Assembly (NCBI GenBank): GCA_947589555.1
Contig: CANQAZ010000006.1
Span: forward strand, 1-44,805
Direction of reading: 5' to 3'
Source: an uncultured Clostridia bacterium
GTDB taxonomy: Bacteria > Bacillota > Clostridia > Christensenellales > Borkfalkiaceae
DNA: 44,805 nt
Positions 1 through 15,200 of the stretch are shown piece after piece. The notes below the pieces were generated by a model that was not told where the DNA came from, searched no databases, and was given only the letters and a program-made list of their open reading frames with translations. Both the position numbers and the translations under genes were made by a program. Position 1 is the stretch's first letter; each line of letters opens with the position of its first letter.

Positions 1-219
1 GGGGGGTATAATTATACACGGTGATAAATATGTGCACATCGCGGACGCGATGCGCGCGTATTTTGCCGCATACAATGGAATGAAGCGTGGACGCCCGTTC
101 TCGCGCCCCTATACAGAGGCGGGGGGACGGGCGAAGCGCAGGGGCCGCATGGGAAAGGGGCCCAACAGAACGGAAGTAAGCGATAAAAAACGATAAATAA
201 AAAAACGATAAAAGGAAGT
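1..219 (+). other. Upstream leader of the giant MBG-protein gene
   Basis: This is the non-coding stretch before the first gene. A perfect TATAAT lies at 7-12, and its -35 would fall outside the window, so it can only be called a possible promoter. If used, it would give a leader of about 200 nt. A hairpin is possible at 92-133: CGCCCGT pairs with ACGGGCG, with a CCCC/GGGG inner stem. At 182-211 the motif CGATAAA occurs three times in an A-rich context just before the ribosome site. I see no small gene here. Confidence 0.4.
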
Positions 220-3200
220 ATGGGAGGAAAACGGAACAAAATGAAAGGTTCTTCCGCATCCTATTCGAAAAAGAAAAAATGGCTGATCGGGGCAATGACG
301 CCCGCAATTGCGGTGTGTCTTGCGGCGGGCTTGCTGTTTATGAGCGCGACGGACGGGTTGGAGCCCATAGCGTACGCGGCTTCGGAGTTCAACAACATCG
401 TGAACGCCAATATCGGCATGCACCCGAAGTGGATAGAGGAAACGTGTATCTCCGCAAAGGACGGCGGCGTGGGCGATACCTATACCAACAAGCATAAGGT
501 TTGGCACGCGGACGTTACCAGAGCGAAATATGATGCGAGCGATCCGGACGCGATCGTCGACCGCGTGGGAAACGACGTCGTCATGGAGAAGTCGCCCGCA
601 TACGTGTTCACAGGCTCAGAAACGAATGCAGACAAACTTGCCGCGGAGTACAGCCTGAAAGCGGGCAACGAAGTGGTGTTCAATATCACGGACGGGGATT
701 CCGCCGCAAAGGTGTGGGCGGATGCCGTCGCGTTTGCGCAGTCCCTCGGCACCCCCACCCTCCTTGCCGACCCTACCCTTGCCGGTACGGTCGTAAACGG
801 TGAAAAAACTACCGCATCTTGCAACGGCACGGGCGATGAAAACCATAACGGCTTCCGCGTGGGCACCAACACGGGAAACCGCAACGAGTATCAGGGCAAC
901 TTTTTCATCAACAATGATGACGGTGCGCTCGGCCAATACATCATCGTGCGCTTGCAGGACGACTGGACGGCGAAGTCCATTACGACCACGGCTCCCACGA
1001 ATGTTTCCGGCCAAACCGTAACCAATAAGAATACTTATGGCGCAAACGATTACCTCTCCGGCGTTACGGGGGCCTCTTCCTCCATCACGACGACGTCGTT
1101 CAACTACGTAACGAATGACGGAAACAATACGCCGAACGTTTTCGGCGAAGGGACCTACCTTCCCACGGAAACTTCGGCTGACGGCTTTACCCGCATCGAC
1201 AGCAATGATGACGGTTACGTCATTTCGTGGGACCTTGCGAGCAACAGTTGCGATTACGACGGCACCCAAGAAGACGGCAGTCATAACGTGTACGGCTACA
1301 TCTATAACGATAACTGCGCGTTCTCGTACGGGCGGATCAACGTGCCGACGGGCGTGTATATCGTGCTCGATCTCAACGGACACAAAATCGACCGCGCGTT
1401 GGCGGGCGGCGGCAACTACTACGGCTCGGTGTTCCACATCGATTCGAAGGCGCGGCTCGAAATCATGGACAGCACGGCCTACGAAAACGCCTCTTCTGCC
1501 CGCATCGAAGGGACGAACGCCGCAGGGCAAGACGCCTCCGGCACCGCTCATACGACCAACCACGGGGGGACCATTACGGGCGGCAATGTTGAGAAAAGCA
1601 AGAAATTAAATCTCCCGGTAACGCTCCAAGCCAACCTGCAAAGTAGCGGCGGCGGGTTTAACCTTTCGATGTGGGCCGATCTTGTCGTTCACAGCGGCAC
1701 GATCAGCAACAACAAGAACTCGGAATCGGGCGGCGCGTTCTACCAGCGGTCGAAGGCGGCCGTCACGGTGTTCGACGGCTATGTGCTCGATAACGAAGCG
1801 GCGAGCGGCGGCGTTACCAACCTCGGCTCGGGCTCGGGTTGCCCCTTTACGATGTACGGGGGCGTTTTGGCGTACAATAAGTCGAGTGGCAACGGCGGCG
1901 CGGTCAACCTTGCGCGGAGCAGTTACGGCAACTTCCACGGCGGCGAGATCATGTACAACGAGGCGAAGAAGAGCGGCGGCGGTATCGCCCTCGACGGCAA
2001 CTCACTCGGCATTTTGGACAGCGTTACGATCTCGAACAATTTGGCGACCACGAGCGGCGGCGGGGTGTATGTTCCCGCCGAGGTCGGCGCGGTGGACGCA
2101 GTATGGAGGACCCAAAACGGCGTTACGGACCACGCCTTCAAGTTCCGCGGCTCCTTGCAAGTCCGCAACAATAAGCACGGCAGTAGTTTTGAGAGCGGCA
2201 CAACGGACAACGTGTATTTGGGCTATGACACGGTGGCTTCCGGGTACGTGCCCGGCGTCATCGGCGAGACATTGGGGAGGCAATATACGGGCTATCCCAA
2301 AATCGGCATCGGCGGCCCGTTGATCGCAAACGGCATCGTTGCGAACGTCGGCGTGACGCTCGGGGATTATGGCGACCCGATCTTTACAAGCGGCTACGGG
2401 GCAAACGGGAACAACGCCGTAGACACCTTCCTCTACTTCTTCTCGGATAATAACAATTATTCCGTTACCAATACCGGCACCTCCCGTGAAGCGACGATGG
2501 GGAGGCATGATGCCGGCGAAGGCGGTTTGACCTGGCTCATCGAAGGCACGGGCGTGGACGCCGATACCAACATGGAAAGCGAAACCGGCGGAGAATCGAC
2601 CATCAAAATCGTCATCCACAGCGACGAGGGCGGAAGCCCGACCTTCTACTACAAAAACCCGAGCAATACGCAGGGGTTCGGTAGCCAGTTGAAGTTGGTA
2701 GAAGCCGGGTCGAAAATGAACAAAGCGGTCAAGAAATCGGACGGGGAAACCTCGACCGACAACTTGCTTGAAATTTTGCAAGATCGCTTCAAGATCTCGA
2801 ACGGCTCGCTCGACTTCGAGTACAGCATGTTGAAGGTGACCAAGATCTCGGCCTACACCGGGTCGCCGTCCTTCACCCCTTCGGGGGATAACCTCACGCA
2901 GTCGGGCGGCGCGTTCCTCAAATCCTGGGAGTGCAAGCAAGAGCCGGGCGGGGAGAAACCCACCTATACCGTTAACAACACCTTCGATAACGCCAATTTC
3001 CACTTCAAGATGGGCGAGAAGGACCTCACCGCAACGGCAGGGAGCGTTACGGAGGATATGCAGAACGCCATCAGCGCGACGGACGGCAGTATTTCGTACG
3101 CGGGCGAATATTCGGTGCTCGTTTCGGGTGCGCGGTACGACAACCCGAGTTTCAAAATCAAAATCAACCAGGTCGGCGTGAGGGTGGACCGCGCCCTCTA

Positions 3201-6200
3201 CTACAACGGCCAAAAAATCGGCAAGGGCGAAACCCTGGACTGGACCAAACCGTGGATCGACTGGAACGGCGACGACAACAAAGACGAAGGGAACGACCCC
3301 ACCAAAGCGAACGAAGTCGACCAGCCGTACTTTATTTACAGCGGCGACTATTACTATCCCATTCTGAGCGCGGACTACAACGCCTTTTCGGTGTTCCGCC
3401 TGTATAACCCGTACGCGACGGAGGGCGACGGGTACTCCTCCGTGGCAAAATCGGCGTTCACGGGGTATGTGCTCGACTTTACTTACGCAAACGAATACTT
3501 CGGCACCAATCAGCCCGTGCGCTTCGGCAGTCACTCGGGCGGCGGTATCGAATATCAGACGATGCACCGCCAGCCCAACTCGATTTCGGGCACCGGCACC
3601 TACGTGCCCGGCGTGAAAAACGCGGGTATGTACGAAGTGCAGTTCATCTCCTCGCGCTCGGCGGCCTCGGCCGATGAGAACGACGCCGACCATAAGGCCA
3701 CCGGCGTGTACTTTGCCGCCAATAACTTTGCCTTCTCCTCCAAAGTCAACATCTACGTGGACCCCGCCTCCGCCGAGGTGGAACTCACAACGGAGGCAAA
3801 GGAAGGCTTTACCTATGACGCGGGCGAAATCAAGGACGCGGAGATCGTCATTTACGATAACACCTCCAATACCCACGTCAATCCCCACCTCGACGCCGCC
3901 GCGGTCCTCGAATATTTCCTCTTCGACGACCTCAATTTCAAGGCCGGCGTCTATGACATCCGCACCAAACTCTATTATACCCTCGACCAAGTCAAAGATT
4001 GGGAGAATAATCGGCCGTGGGGCAGTATAAAAGGCGAGGACGATACGACCCGCGAGGCCGCGGCAAAGGAGGCCGGCAAGCAGTACATACCCAGTTACAC
4101 GGACGAAGAATTGCAAAAACCGCCCGAGGTGCTGTGGGACAGCAAGACGGGCGATAAGTTCGACCCCGCCAATCCCGGCGCGAATATTACGGAGGGCATT
4201 TTGGATGCGGCAGGGCTGAAAGCCTTCCAAGCGCTGTACGAAAAGACGGTGGACCTCACGAGCGACGGTAAACTCGTTTACATTGTGGACCAATCGTCCT
4301 TCTCCACCGCGACCAAACTCGAAGGCAACCCCACCGACGCCCGCCGCTACGCCGTGTTTGTCACCCTCGACCTCGACGTGGGCTACGACGACTATAACTA
4401 CAACTTCGACCAGAACGCCGACCACCTTGTGGGCCTCGGCAAGGGCACCTCTTACTTCTGGGCGTTTGAGTTTACCGTGAATCCCGCCGAGGTGCGGCCG
4501 TACGACTTCGACGACAAGGAAAAACCCAACCCGATCCCCGGCCCGGAGGACAAAAATACCTCCGTCGGCGTGCAGAGAGAGGTGGTTTTCAACGGCCTCG
4601 GGCAGTTCCAACTTCCCACCCTCAACTTTACCGATCCGCTCGGCATGCAACGCGCGCTGACCGGCTCCGCCGCGGAGTTCACAAAGGGCGGCACCACCTT
4701 CGGCACGGGGCTGTACTCTGGCTCGGCCCTCACCGTGCAAGAAGGGTACGACTTCATCGTGAAGTACTACATCGAAGAGTACGGGCTGACGGAGGCCGGG
4801 AAGTATCTCGACTACGTCAACGTGATGAACGGCCAAAAACTGAAAGTGCGCATCTACATCCCCGCCTACAAGGATGCAACAACGGGCAAGCCGACGGGCG
4901 CAAACGGCAACTATGTGTTCGACGGGAAGGCTCTCGGCGACGCCAGGAAGGACGACGAGGGGAATTACTACTACGAAATTACGTACACGATCACCCCCGT
5001 CACCGTGACGACCTCGCTCACCATCACCTATACCTACGACGGCACGAGCCGCGAGGAAGATTATAAGCCCAGTCTCTATAATGAGGAAACATGTCCCGAG
5101 CAGGGCGGCACCGTTGGGATGGGCGTCGGCGGCGTATGGACTGACAAGGAACACGGCGGGCGTCCCGCAAATAAAGAAGAAGAACGTCAGCAGGGATTCA
5201 TCTATCCCTTCTCCGTGTGGAGAGATAACAATGTGGAGGCGGAGGAAGGCACGGCGGTCGGACCCAAAGTCGGCGAAGATAAGCTGAAGTACACCATCTC
5301 CAATCCTCAATGGCTATTCAGTGATACCACCTATCAGTCGAACGAAAACATCAAGTTCGGCGGCGGCGTGTACACCTTCAACACGGGCAGTCCGAACGTT
5401 GGGCAGTATGCCCTTTCCACCGTGACAAAACTTGGCGGCGGGGACTTAAAAACGCACCATAACTATGAGCCGCTCGAGATCGACACGGGCGTCGTTTGGG
5501 TGTTCACTTTCTCCAATTCGAATGACACTGACTTCAAGTTCAGCAGGCAAGGCTTCAACGGCACGGCGGATGAAAACGGCAACTACGGCAACTTTGTCGT
5601 AGGGGATACAAGTACTGTCACCGTCATCATCGAGGCCAAAAATATCGCCGACGAAAACGTGTTTGCGACCAAGATCCAACAGGCGAAGGACGGCAGTGCT
5701 CTGCCCGACAGCGCAACGGAGGGCGGCGCGCTTGCGATCTACGGCGACGGCTATGCCGACATTGCGTACACGACGGAAGAAAACGGCGCCGTGGTGCAGG
5801 ATACCGCCGCCACGAAGGACGGCAAATACAAGATGGCCACCTTCCCGTTTGCGGGGCCGACCACCTACTACCGCCCGCACGTCAAATTGGGTTACTACAA
5901 GTACGGCGTGAACGGCGCGACCTCCACGGAGACCCGCGGCGACACCGTTACAACGATAGAGGAGGGCCCCGACTTCACCCTCGGCTGGGCGGATAACAGC
6001 ATGGCCTCGGTGACCTCGGAAAATGCGGTGGGGCTCTCGGGGACTTCGGCAGGGCAGTTTGCCTCCGTGATCGTCAACGCACAGGGCAACTATACGGGCT
6101 CCGTTACCGTCAACTTCTATATCCGCCCCGCAGTCATCGCCATTGCCCATAACGGCGGCGCGTACGACTTCAAGAAGGGCGACGAAGGCGCGCAATACAA

Positions 6201-9200
6201 CGGCTACTACTATGACCGCGGCGCGCACGGCTTGCAACTCACCTTTACCAACACGGAGGATTATAGGCCCTACACGCGCATGCTGTTCAATGCGCGCGGT
6301 ACGGAGTTGAGCGCCGAGCAAGTTGAGGCGATCAATACGAACAACAACATCGATATTTCCAACGTGGCGTATGCCTATGCCTCGCAGGAGTTGTTTGACG
6401 CCTTCCATAAAAAGTATTTCGATGACGGGAAGGTCGATGACAAAGAACTTGAAGAACTCAACAAACTGTATTCGGTCGACCCGCCCATCGACGCCGACGT
6501 CTATTACGCCGCGATCGCTTTGAGCAACGAGAATTTCGTGTTCAAAGAGGCGAAGGAAGGGGAGGAGTTCCCCTCCATTACGGGCTCGAATTTCGGCAAC
6601 GGCACGAACGACCTCGTGCGCGGCGTCTTTGAGATCAAGCCCGCCACCGTGACCGCCACTATTGACGCCGCGGCGGCATTCTATAACCGCAGTGCGCACA
6701 CGGCGTCGTTCTCTTTCACGAATGAACGCGACGGGAATGTGACCCCTTCGACCGTGCTCAATGAGTATGAGGTGACCTATCTGCTCGGCGGGCAGACCGA
6801 GATGATAGACGCGGGAACTTACACCGTGACCGTTACATTCGGAACGCACGATTGGCTCGGCGAGGGAAACATCGATGACGGCATGAAATCGGGCATCGAA
6901 ATTCCCACCACGACGAAGCGCTCGAACTTTGTGTTCAACGCCACGGCGGATAAGACGCGCACGTTCGACTTCACGATCAAGCCGGCGGAGATCAAACTCG
7001 GTAAGTTTGCGGACGTCGCATACAATAAGGTTGGGCAGGGCGTTCCGCTCGATTTCACCAACACCGAACGCAACAACGACGCGGTGCCTACGCTTGCCGC
7101 TACGGCCGAGGAGGATCTCGTTACCGCGAACGAATACACCTTGACCTATGAGGCCGCTTCGAAGAATGCGAAGTTGGACGGGAGCAAGGTGCCCCTCAAC
7201 GCGGGCGACTACAACGTGACCGTTGCGCTGACGGACGCCGCAAAATCGAAGGCGGATCCGAGCCTCTACAACTTCAAATTCGTTGCAACGGCGGGGGTCG
7301 AGCAAACGATCGATGCGGACGGCAAGACGGTTTCTTCCTCCTACACCATTACGCCCGCCACCGTAAACGCAAGCGTAGAGAACACGACCCTTACCTACAA
7401 CGGGCAAGATCAAAAGCAGAACGTGAAGTTTGAAAACGCGCTCGGCGAAGATTCCATCATCCCCGAATTTTTGGGGCAAAACGCGGAATTGGATGGGGTC
7501 GAGTATTCGGTGAAGTACGCGTACAGCGGCTTTGCCGGGAAAGATTATGCGGAGTTTATCAACCGCGGCTCCTATACCGTCACCGTCACCCTCAAAAATG
7601 ACGGCAACTACACCTTCGGCAAGAGGGGAGAGGCTTACCTCTATTCATACACGATTTCCTACGCCATCCTCCCGAAGGACATCGAGGATGAGGACGTTAC
7701 GCTGAGTGAAACCCCGAGCGAACTCGTGTACACGGGCGCATCGCTCACGCCGACCTTTACCCTTACCGCGACCAAAATCTTGGACGGCTATAAACTCATC
7801 GCCAATTCGGATTACAGCGTGACGCACACCGCCGACGTGGATGTTTACTATGCCGCCGAGGACAAGAAAACGGTCGTCACCGTGACCATCAACGGGCAGA
7901 ACAATTTCAGCGGCACAAAAACGTTTACCTTCACCATCCTTCCCGCAAAGGTGAGCGTGACGGCGAACGAAGGAACGGGGCCCGAAGGAACGATCACGGC
8001 GCCTTACAACAAGTTTGCACAGGCCCTTGCCTTCACCTTCCAGAACAAGGAGGCGGACGGCACCGTCGTGCCCGTGTTCAGCCAAAACGATGGGGCCACC
8101 AACTACAAGGTGACCTACAAGAATCAGGACGGCACGGATACGGAGGAGTACACCCAGACGAATGCGCCTATCAACGCGGGAACTTACACCGTGACCGTCA
8201 CTTTGACGGGCCTCTATGCGGGCGGCAACTTCACCTTTGAGGACGGCTCGCTCACAAAGACGTTTACCCTCGTCATCACCCCTGCGGAATTGACTTTGAC
8301 GATTTCGGAGTCGTTTGCAAAGGACGGCGCGTTCAACAAGAGTTTCGTGTACGACGGGCAGGATTATTACTCCCGCCTCAACAACTTCACCCTCAATAAC
8401 GTGAACAATACGGTGCCCAACGGCTCGGCCGTCACCGAGGCCTTCTACCTCGGAACCTACTCGACGGGCGCATTGCAGACGAACTTCATGAACGCCGGCA
8501 CGTACTACATCCTGTTCACGTTTACGGGGGAACAGAACGTAAACAAGAATTACAGTGTAACCGCGATTAAGGCCGGAAAAGATGTTGCTTTGGAGAACGT
8601 GACCGACTACACCGTGCAGGCGGACGGCTCCATCGTCATTCCGTTTACCATCACGCCCGCCCAAATCACCGTGAACGCACTTTCCAATAAGACGTACACG
8701 GGCGAGGGCATCGATGCGGATATTCTGTTCACCAACAAAGTGTCGGGCGGCGTGGTGCCGAACAACAGCAAGGCGACCTACACGGCCGTTTCGGCGAATG
8801 CGAAGTTGGCGGACGGGAGCAATTTGCCCCTCAACGCGGGCAAGTACACCGTTACGGTGACGCTTGAAGGCGACGATGCGAACAACTTCACCATTGCCGA
8901 CGGCACCGACAAGCGGACCTTCACGGTGGATCCCGCCATCATCAGCGCAAGCGTGGAGGCCCAGCGCTTCACCTATGATGGGGAAAAGCACCAGCAGACC
9001 GTGAAGTTTGCCAACGCGCTCGGCGAAGGGGCAGTTACGCCCACCCAAGACGAATATAGGTTGGATTACACCTACGACGGCTTCTCCGAAAGGGAGAAGG
9101 GCGAATTTACGGACCGCGGGTCTTACGGCATTGCCGTCGATCTCAACGAGAGCGGCAACTTCGCCTTCGGCAAGGATGATGACGGCGCATACAACTATCA

Positions 9201-12200
9201 TTTCGATATTTCCTACTCCATTCTCCCGAAGGAAATTACAAAGGACAATGTGACGGGCATTGCGGACGGCGAGAGCAAGACCTACACGAGCGAATCGCTT
9301 ACGCCGACCGACATCGTCATCAAGACGACCCTCAAAGAGGGGAGCGGCGAATATACGCTCATCGATGAGACCGATTATACCCTCTCGCACTCCGCCGACG
9401 TGGAAGCGTTCACGAGGGGCGCGCAGACGGTCGTCAAAGTGACCATCACCTGCCAGAACAATTTCAGCGGCACGCTGACGTATAAATTCACCATCGACCC
9501 CGCCGTGGTGAGCGTGGCGGCGGCCGGCGAAGATGCCGGAACCGTTAAGGTGACGTACAACAGGTACGCACAGCCGCTTGACCTCACATTTACGAACACG
9601 GACGACATGTATGCGGACGTCGTGCCCATGCTCAACCGGAACGGAGGCGCCTCCTTCTACACGGTGACCTACAAGAATCAGGATTCCTCGGATGAGACGG
9701 CGTACACCCAGACGAATGCGCCCAAAGACGCAGGGACCTACCTTGTGACCATCACGCTGGGCAAAGAGGGACAGGGCAACTTCACCTTTGATGGCGGCGT
9801 GTACACAAAGACCTATACCCTCCTCATCGAAAAAGCGAAGTTGACCTTGACGATTTCGGAATTGTTCGCAAACGGCGGCTCGTACATCAACCAATTCGTG
9901 TACGACGGAAAGGATTATTACAACCGCCTCAACACCTTCGACCTCGATAACGATTACGGCACGGTGCCCGTGGGCTCCGAAATCATCAAAGAGTTCTACC
10001 TCGGGATCTATCCCGCCGATGGCGACGCTTTGACGAAATTCTCCGACGCCGGCCAGTACTACATCCTGTTTGCGTTCAAAAAGGGTGCGGATAAGGACGT
10101 CAGCAAGAATTACGAAGTGGCGGCCGTATGGGCCGGCAGCAGCGCCGTTGAGTTGAAAGGCGACAACTATACCACGAATCCGGACGGCTCCATCGTCATT
10201 CCGTTTGAGATCACGCGCGCCAAAATCACCGTGAACGCGCTTTCCAACAAGACGTACACGGGCATGAACATCGAAGCGGATATCCTCTTTACCAACGTCT
10301 CGGATGGGAGCGACGTGGTGCCCGGCGGCGGCGACTACACCGTGAAATATGCGGCGGCCGACCTCGGCGACCTCGGCGACCACGTGGTGGATGCGGGCAA
10401 GTACACCGTTACGGTGACGCTTACGGATCCCGTTGAGAAAAACTTCGAGATCGTTGCATGGGACGATGCGGGCACCATGACGCGGGAATTCACCGTGGAT
10501 CCCGCAAAACTGTCGGTCGTTCTCCGCGAGAGCGTGGTCGATTACTCGGGTAGCAATTACATCGTACAGACGAATTTCACCAACACGTCGGAGACGGCGA
10601 TCGTTCCCACGAAGATCGGCGAAGATTACAGCCTTGCGCTCGTCGCAACGGACGATCCCGGCCTCACCCCCGAATACAACGCGGTGATCGACGCCAAGAC
10701 GTACAATGTGACCGTCACGTTGCTCAACGATAACTTTGTGTTCACCGATGACGGGATGACAACGACGCTCACCTACACCATCAACCCGGGGACCATCGAG
10801 TTGAGCGATCCGGGCACGAAGATGACGAACAGTTGGAAAACCGCTTCGTACAATCCTTCCAACCTCATACGGACCAAATTCGTTGCGGGGGACTTCTCCC
10901 TTGTGGGGAACCGTTCCACCGACATTGCGGGCATGAACATCACGCTCATCAGTTGCACGACGGACGACGGCTCCTACACGATGGGGGACGGCTACTACGA
11001 GATCGAAAAGAGGGGCACCTACAAGGTGACCATACAGGTCAGTGCGCCCAACCACACCACGCGGACGTTCACCTTTGATATCAACGTGACGGGCGGCAAC
11101 GTGCTCATCAACGTGCCCGAAGATTTCAGCAACTTCCTGACGAAGCAGTACGGCATGGAATACGGCGACGTCGGATTGCAGGAGGCCTTCCTCGACCTCA
11201 TCAAGGGCGGTAGCCTCACCGTGGATAACATCCCCAACCCCGAGATCAAAGAAAAATCCGGGCAGGCCGTTGTGGATTGGCTCCTCGATTTCGGCTTTAC
11301 CGTCAAAGTGGACGGCAGTACGTTCAGCACGTCGAACCACCTGAAAGTGGGCGATTATGCGCTCAAAGTGAGCCTTCCCGACGTCGACGGCGGGATCCGC
11401 TTCCACGAAGAATCCAACGACTCGCAGGTCGTCACCAGTAATACGCGCTTCTATCATATCACGCCCGCGGTCATCGTGATCGACTGGGGTGCGCTCAGCG
11501 AACTCAAATACAGCGGCAGAGACCAGTCCGACAGCATCAAGGGCGGCGTGAAGATCGCCAATCTCCTCGCAGGGGATGTGGCGGGCTTCGAGATCGGCCA
11601 CATTCTCATCGGCACCAAAGCGGACGCGTTTGCGGAAGCGGACGAGGTGGTGGACGCCGTGCAAGCGGGCACCGAGGACCTCATCCGGTACTATCTGCGC
11701 CTCCGCGTAGACGACGCGACGCTCACCGGCGACGACAAAGCCAATTATGTGTTCGCGACAGACGGAAAGGTGGATGGGATTTATTTCGAAAAAGACTTCA
11801 ACATCGCCCGCCTCGAACTCAACATCCTGCTCTCCAATTCTTCGAGTTACTACGGCAACGACTATACCGAAAACTTCGCGTTCACCTATATGGACGCCAA
11901 CGGCTCCGCATCCGTCGATGTGGACGAGGTCATGCTCCGCAAAGCCGTGCTTGAAGTGCTCAAACTGTACCTCGCCGACGTCGAAGTGGAAGCGGAATTC
12001 CCCGGCGTAAACACCTACAAGGTGAAGGCGACGACCCTTTCGAGTGATTTCGGCAACTTCAAACTCGAATTCGGCACGGCCGAGGCGACGCACGAAATCA
12101 ACCGCCGCCCCGTGGCCCTGCAAATGGCCTCCTCCGAGAGCATTTACGGCGAAGCCACCGTCCTGCCCGATAAGAACCATTCGTGGACGACTTCGGCCGG

Positions 12201-15200
12201 CAGTCTCTCCGTGCTCGACGGCGACCTCGAACAGATCAGAGAGGCCATCGCCATCTCGACGAACGCGACGACGGACTCGCCCGTCAGCGGCATTTACACG
12301 ACGTCCGGCACCGTCATTCCCAACGCGACCTCGGGCAACTACGAGATCACCTGCGCGGACGGTGTGTACACCATCAAGCCCCGTCCCATCGTCATTGACA
12401 TTACCAATCGGCAAAGCGTGTACGGCGAACCGCTCGACGACAATTTGACGGATCCCAATGCGTGGAAAGTTTCGGCCGTTACTAACACGGATGCGGAAGC
12501 GGGCGACCTCAACTACGGGTTGCGTGCCACCGAGTCGAACGCGATGCTTGAAATCGTGCTCTCCCTCAACCCCATTTACACCGATTCTCCCACTTGCAAC
12601 CGCGACGGAGATGGCAACATCATCGCTTGGCCGAACGCGATCACGGGCACCTGCTCCAACAACAACTATGAGGTTACGGCGTGGAAGAACGGCGACTATT
12701 TGGTGAAGCAACGCCAGGTCTCCATTCAGATCAATAACCGCACCGCCGTTTACGGCGATGAACTCGCCCGCATGGGCTCCCCCCTCACACTCCGTGAGCC
12801 GCTCATGAACGGGGACAACACCGCGGTGGTAACGCCCGGCGACTGGACCTACGATTCCTCCCTCGGCTCCGCCACTTATACCATTTTGCCCGTCGATATG
12901 AGTTACCTCACCTTCTACGTGGGCAAGGCGGATACCAAGAGCGAAACCGCCTATGCCTACGTCGGCAAGTATCCGCTCGTCGGCGCGTGGGCGTTCGGGT
13001 TTGATAGTTCGTCCGTCAGTTACTGCTACAAGGTCACCTTCACGGGCACGTGGGAAGCCTCCCTCAACGAGGGAACGGCCTTCGAAGGCGCCCAAGACGG
13101 TGCGGCCGGCGTCTACGAGATCACGCCCGCCTCCATCACCGAAGAGGGAAGTTGGAACGTAAACAAACTCTTCTACGAAACGAGCGATCCCAATAAGACG
13201 GAGGAGAACGGCTGGTTCAAGATGTACCTCGAACAGATGCTGTTCTCGTTGAAGGGCGACTTCAACGCGCCTTTGGCCGACATCACGCCTTCCTCCTTCA
13301 CCTATTCGGAGGATGGGAGCGAGGCCGGCAAGACGACGGCGTTCACTGCCCTCCTTCCCGTCAACGGCAAGGATGAAACGCTCACCATTACCTTTGCCAA
13401 GCCGCAATACAGGGGCATCGGCTCGCCGACCTCGGAGGAGCCTTACTACAACGAGGGAGATCACCTCTGGTACGTGCACACGGGCGGCAGGTGGAGTTCG
13501 GCGGTCACCGTATCGGTCGCAAACCACACCGATGCGACGTTCACCCTCACCTACATCATCTCCAACGTCATTGCCACCGTTTCTCTCAACTCCGCGCTCG
13601 GTGCGTTGGAAGCCGTGTACGGCGACTACAAGTATCCCGCGCTCGCCGCAGACCTTGAAAACTACGACGAGAACGATATCAAAGACCTGCCTCTTTCCCA
13701 AGCGCTCAACGAGTACATCTTTGAGAACAGTTCGATGATCATTACGGTCACGGGCTTCGAGACGGCCTTCCCCGAATCGACGCTCGAAGATCACGTCCGC
13801 GAAATCGTCAACAACTGCTGGGTGGAAGTCGCCGATGCGCAGATCAGCAGCGGCGGATACCTCATGGCCGGCACCTATACCCTCCGCCTCGTCGCAAGAG
13901 AGGGGAGCGGATTCTTCGCCAACTTCAAGGCGTCGAGCGCCTCCTTGCCCAAAGGACAGGTGGACCAGGGCGCAGGCAACCGCCTCGTCATCCGCCCGCG
14001 CGAAATCGGCATCGACTGGGTAGACCCCGCCGCCGCGAAGAGGGATGAGATCATCCGTGAGGACAGCGATAAGATCACCTATACTTACAGCGGTTACGAG
14101 TATTCGCAACAGCCCACGTTCACGAACATTCTTCCCGGCGACCTCGTCAGCGACCCTGCTTACCAGTTCCTGACCGAAACGGGAGCGGTGGTGGATACCG
14201 CGAAGAACGTGCGCAAGGACGGCTACTACACCATCCAAGTGTTGCAGAGCGCGCTCAAAGGCGCGGACAGCGTGAACTACCGCTTGCCCGACGATATGAC
14301 CATCCGCCTCGACATCATCCCGAGGGAGATCTACATTACCATCGACGACCTTGCAAGCACCGTTTACGGCGTGGAGCCCGATCTTGGCAGAGTGTTCACC
14401 GCCGACGATTGGCACGTCACTACGGGTAAGGGGCTCGGGCTTGCGGCCGGCGAAACGACGGCCGATCTCGGGATCGAGTTGCACCTCGAACTTCCGAGCA
14501 AGGATGCCGCCCTGTACGTGAATGCGGTCAAGGGCGAAGGGAACAACGATAACTACGAGTTCCGCTTCGAAGGCGGCAACTACGAGATCACGCCGAAGTC
14601 CATCCATATCAACATTGAGGATAAAGAGAGTTTCTACGGCGATGAATTCGTGGCCCTCGGCTTCACGGTGGACGGCGCGCTCGCTTACGACGATACGGCC
14701 GATGACCTCCTCGTCGTGCTCGCAAAGGCCTCCGGCCTCGACGTCGGCGACTACGCCATCACGGGCGTGAGCGGGAACCCCAACTACGTTGTCACCTTCA
14801 CGGACGGCACCTACACCATCCTCCGCGCGACCAACGTGTGGATGAGGGAATTCGAGGCGTTCGAATTCTTCGAAGGCGAGAATCCGCCCGAGGATCAGAA
14901 GCCGCTCGCCCGCTTCGGCGAAGTGCACCTCTACTACTTCTACGACGAAGCCTGCACCGAAATCGTGCTCGACGACATTTCGGAGTTGGATGACGGCGTC
15001 TACTACGTCCGTGCCGTCGTCGCAGGAACGGACAATTATACTGCGCTCGACAACATGTACACCTTCACCATCCTCCCGACATTCAGTACGTTCGGCAACA
15101 ATATGGATATCGGGCTGTATGTGACGATTTGGTCGATACAGGTGGTCGCGCTCCTCGGCGCCGTGCTCTTCGTCCGCCGCAGGAAACAAAAAAACGGTAC

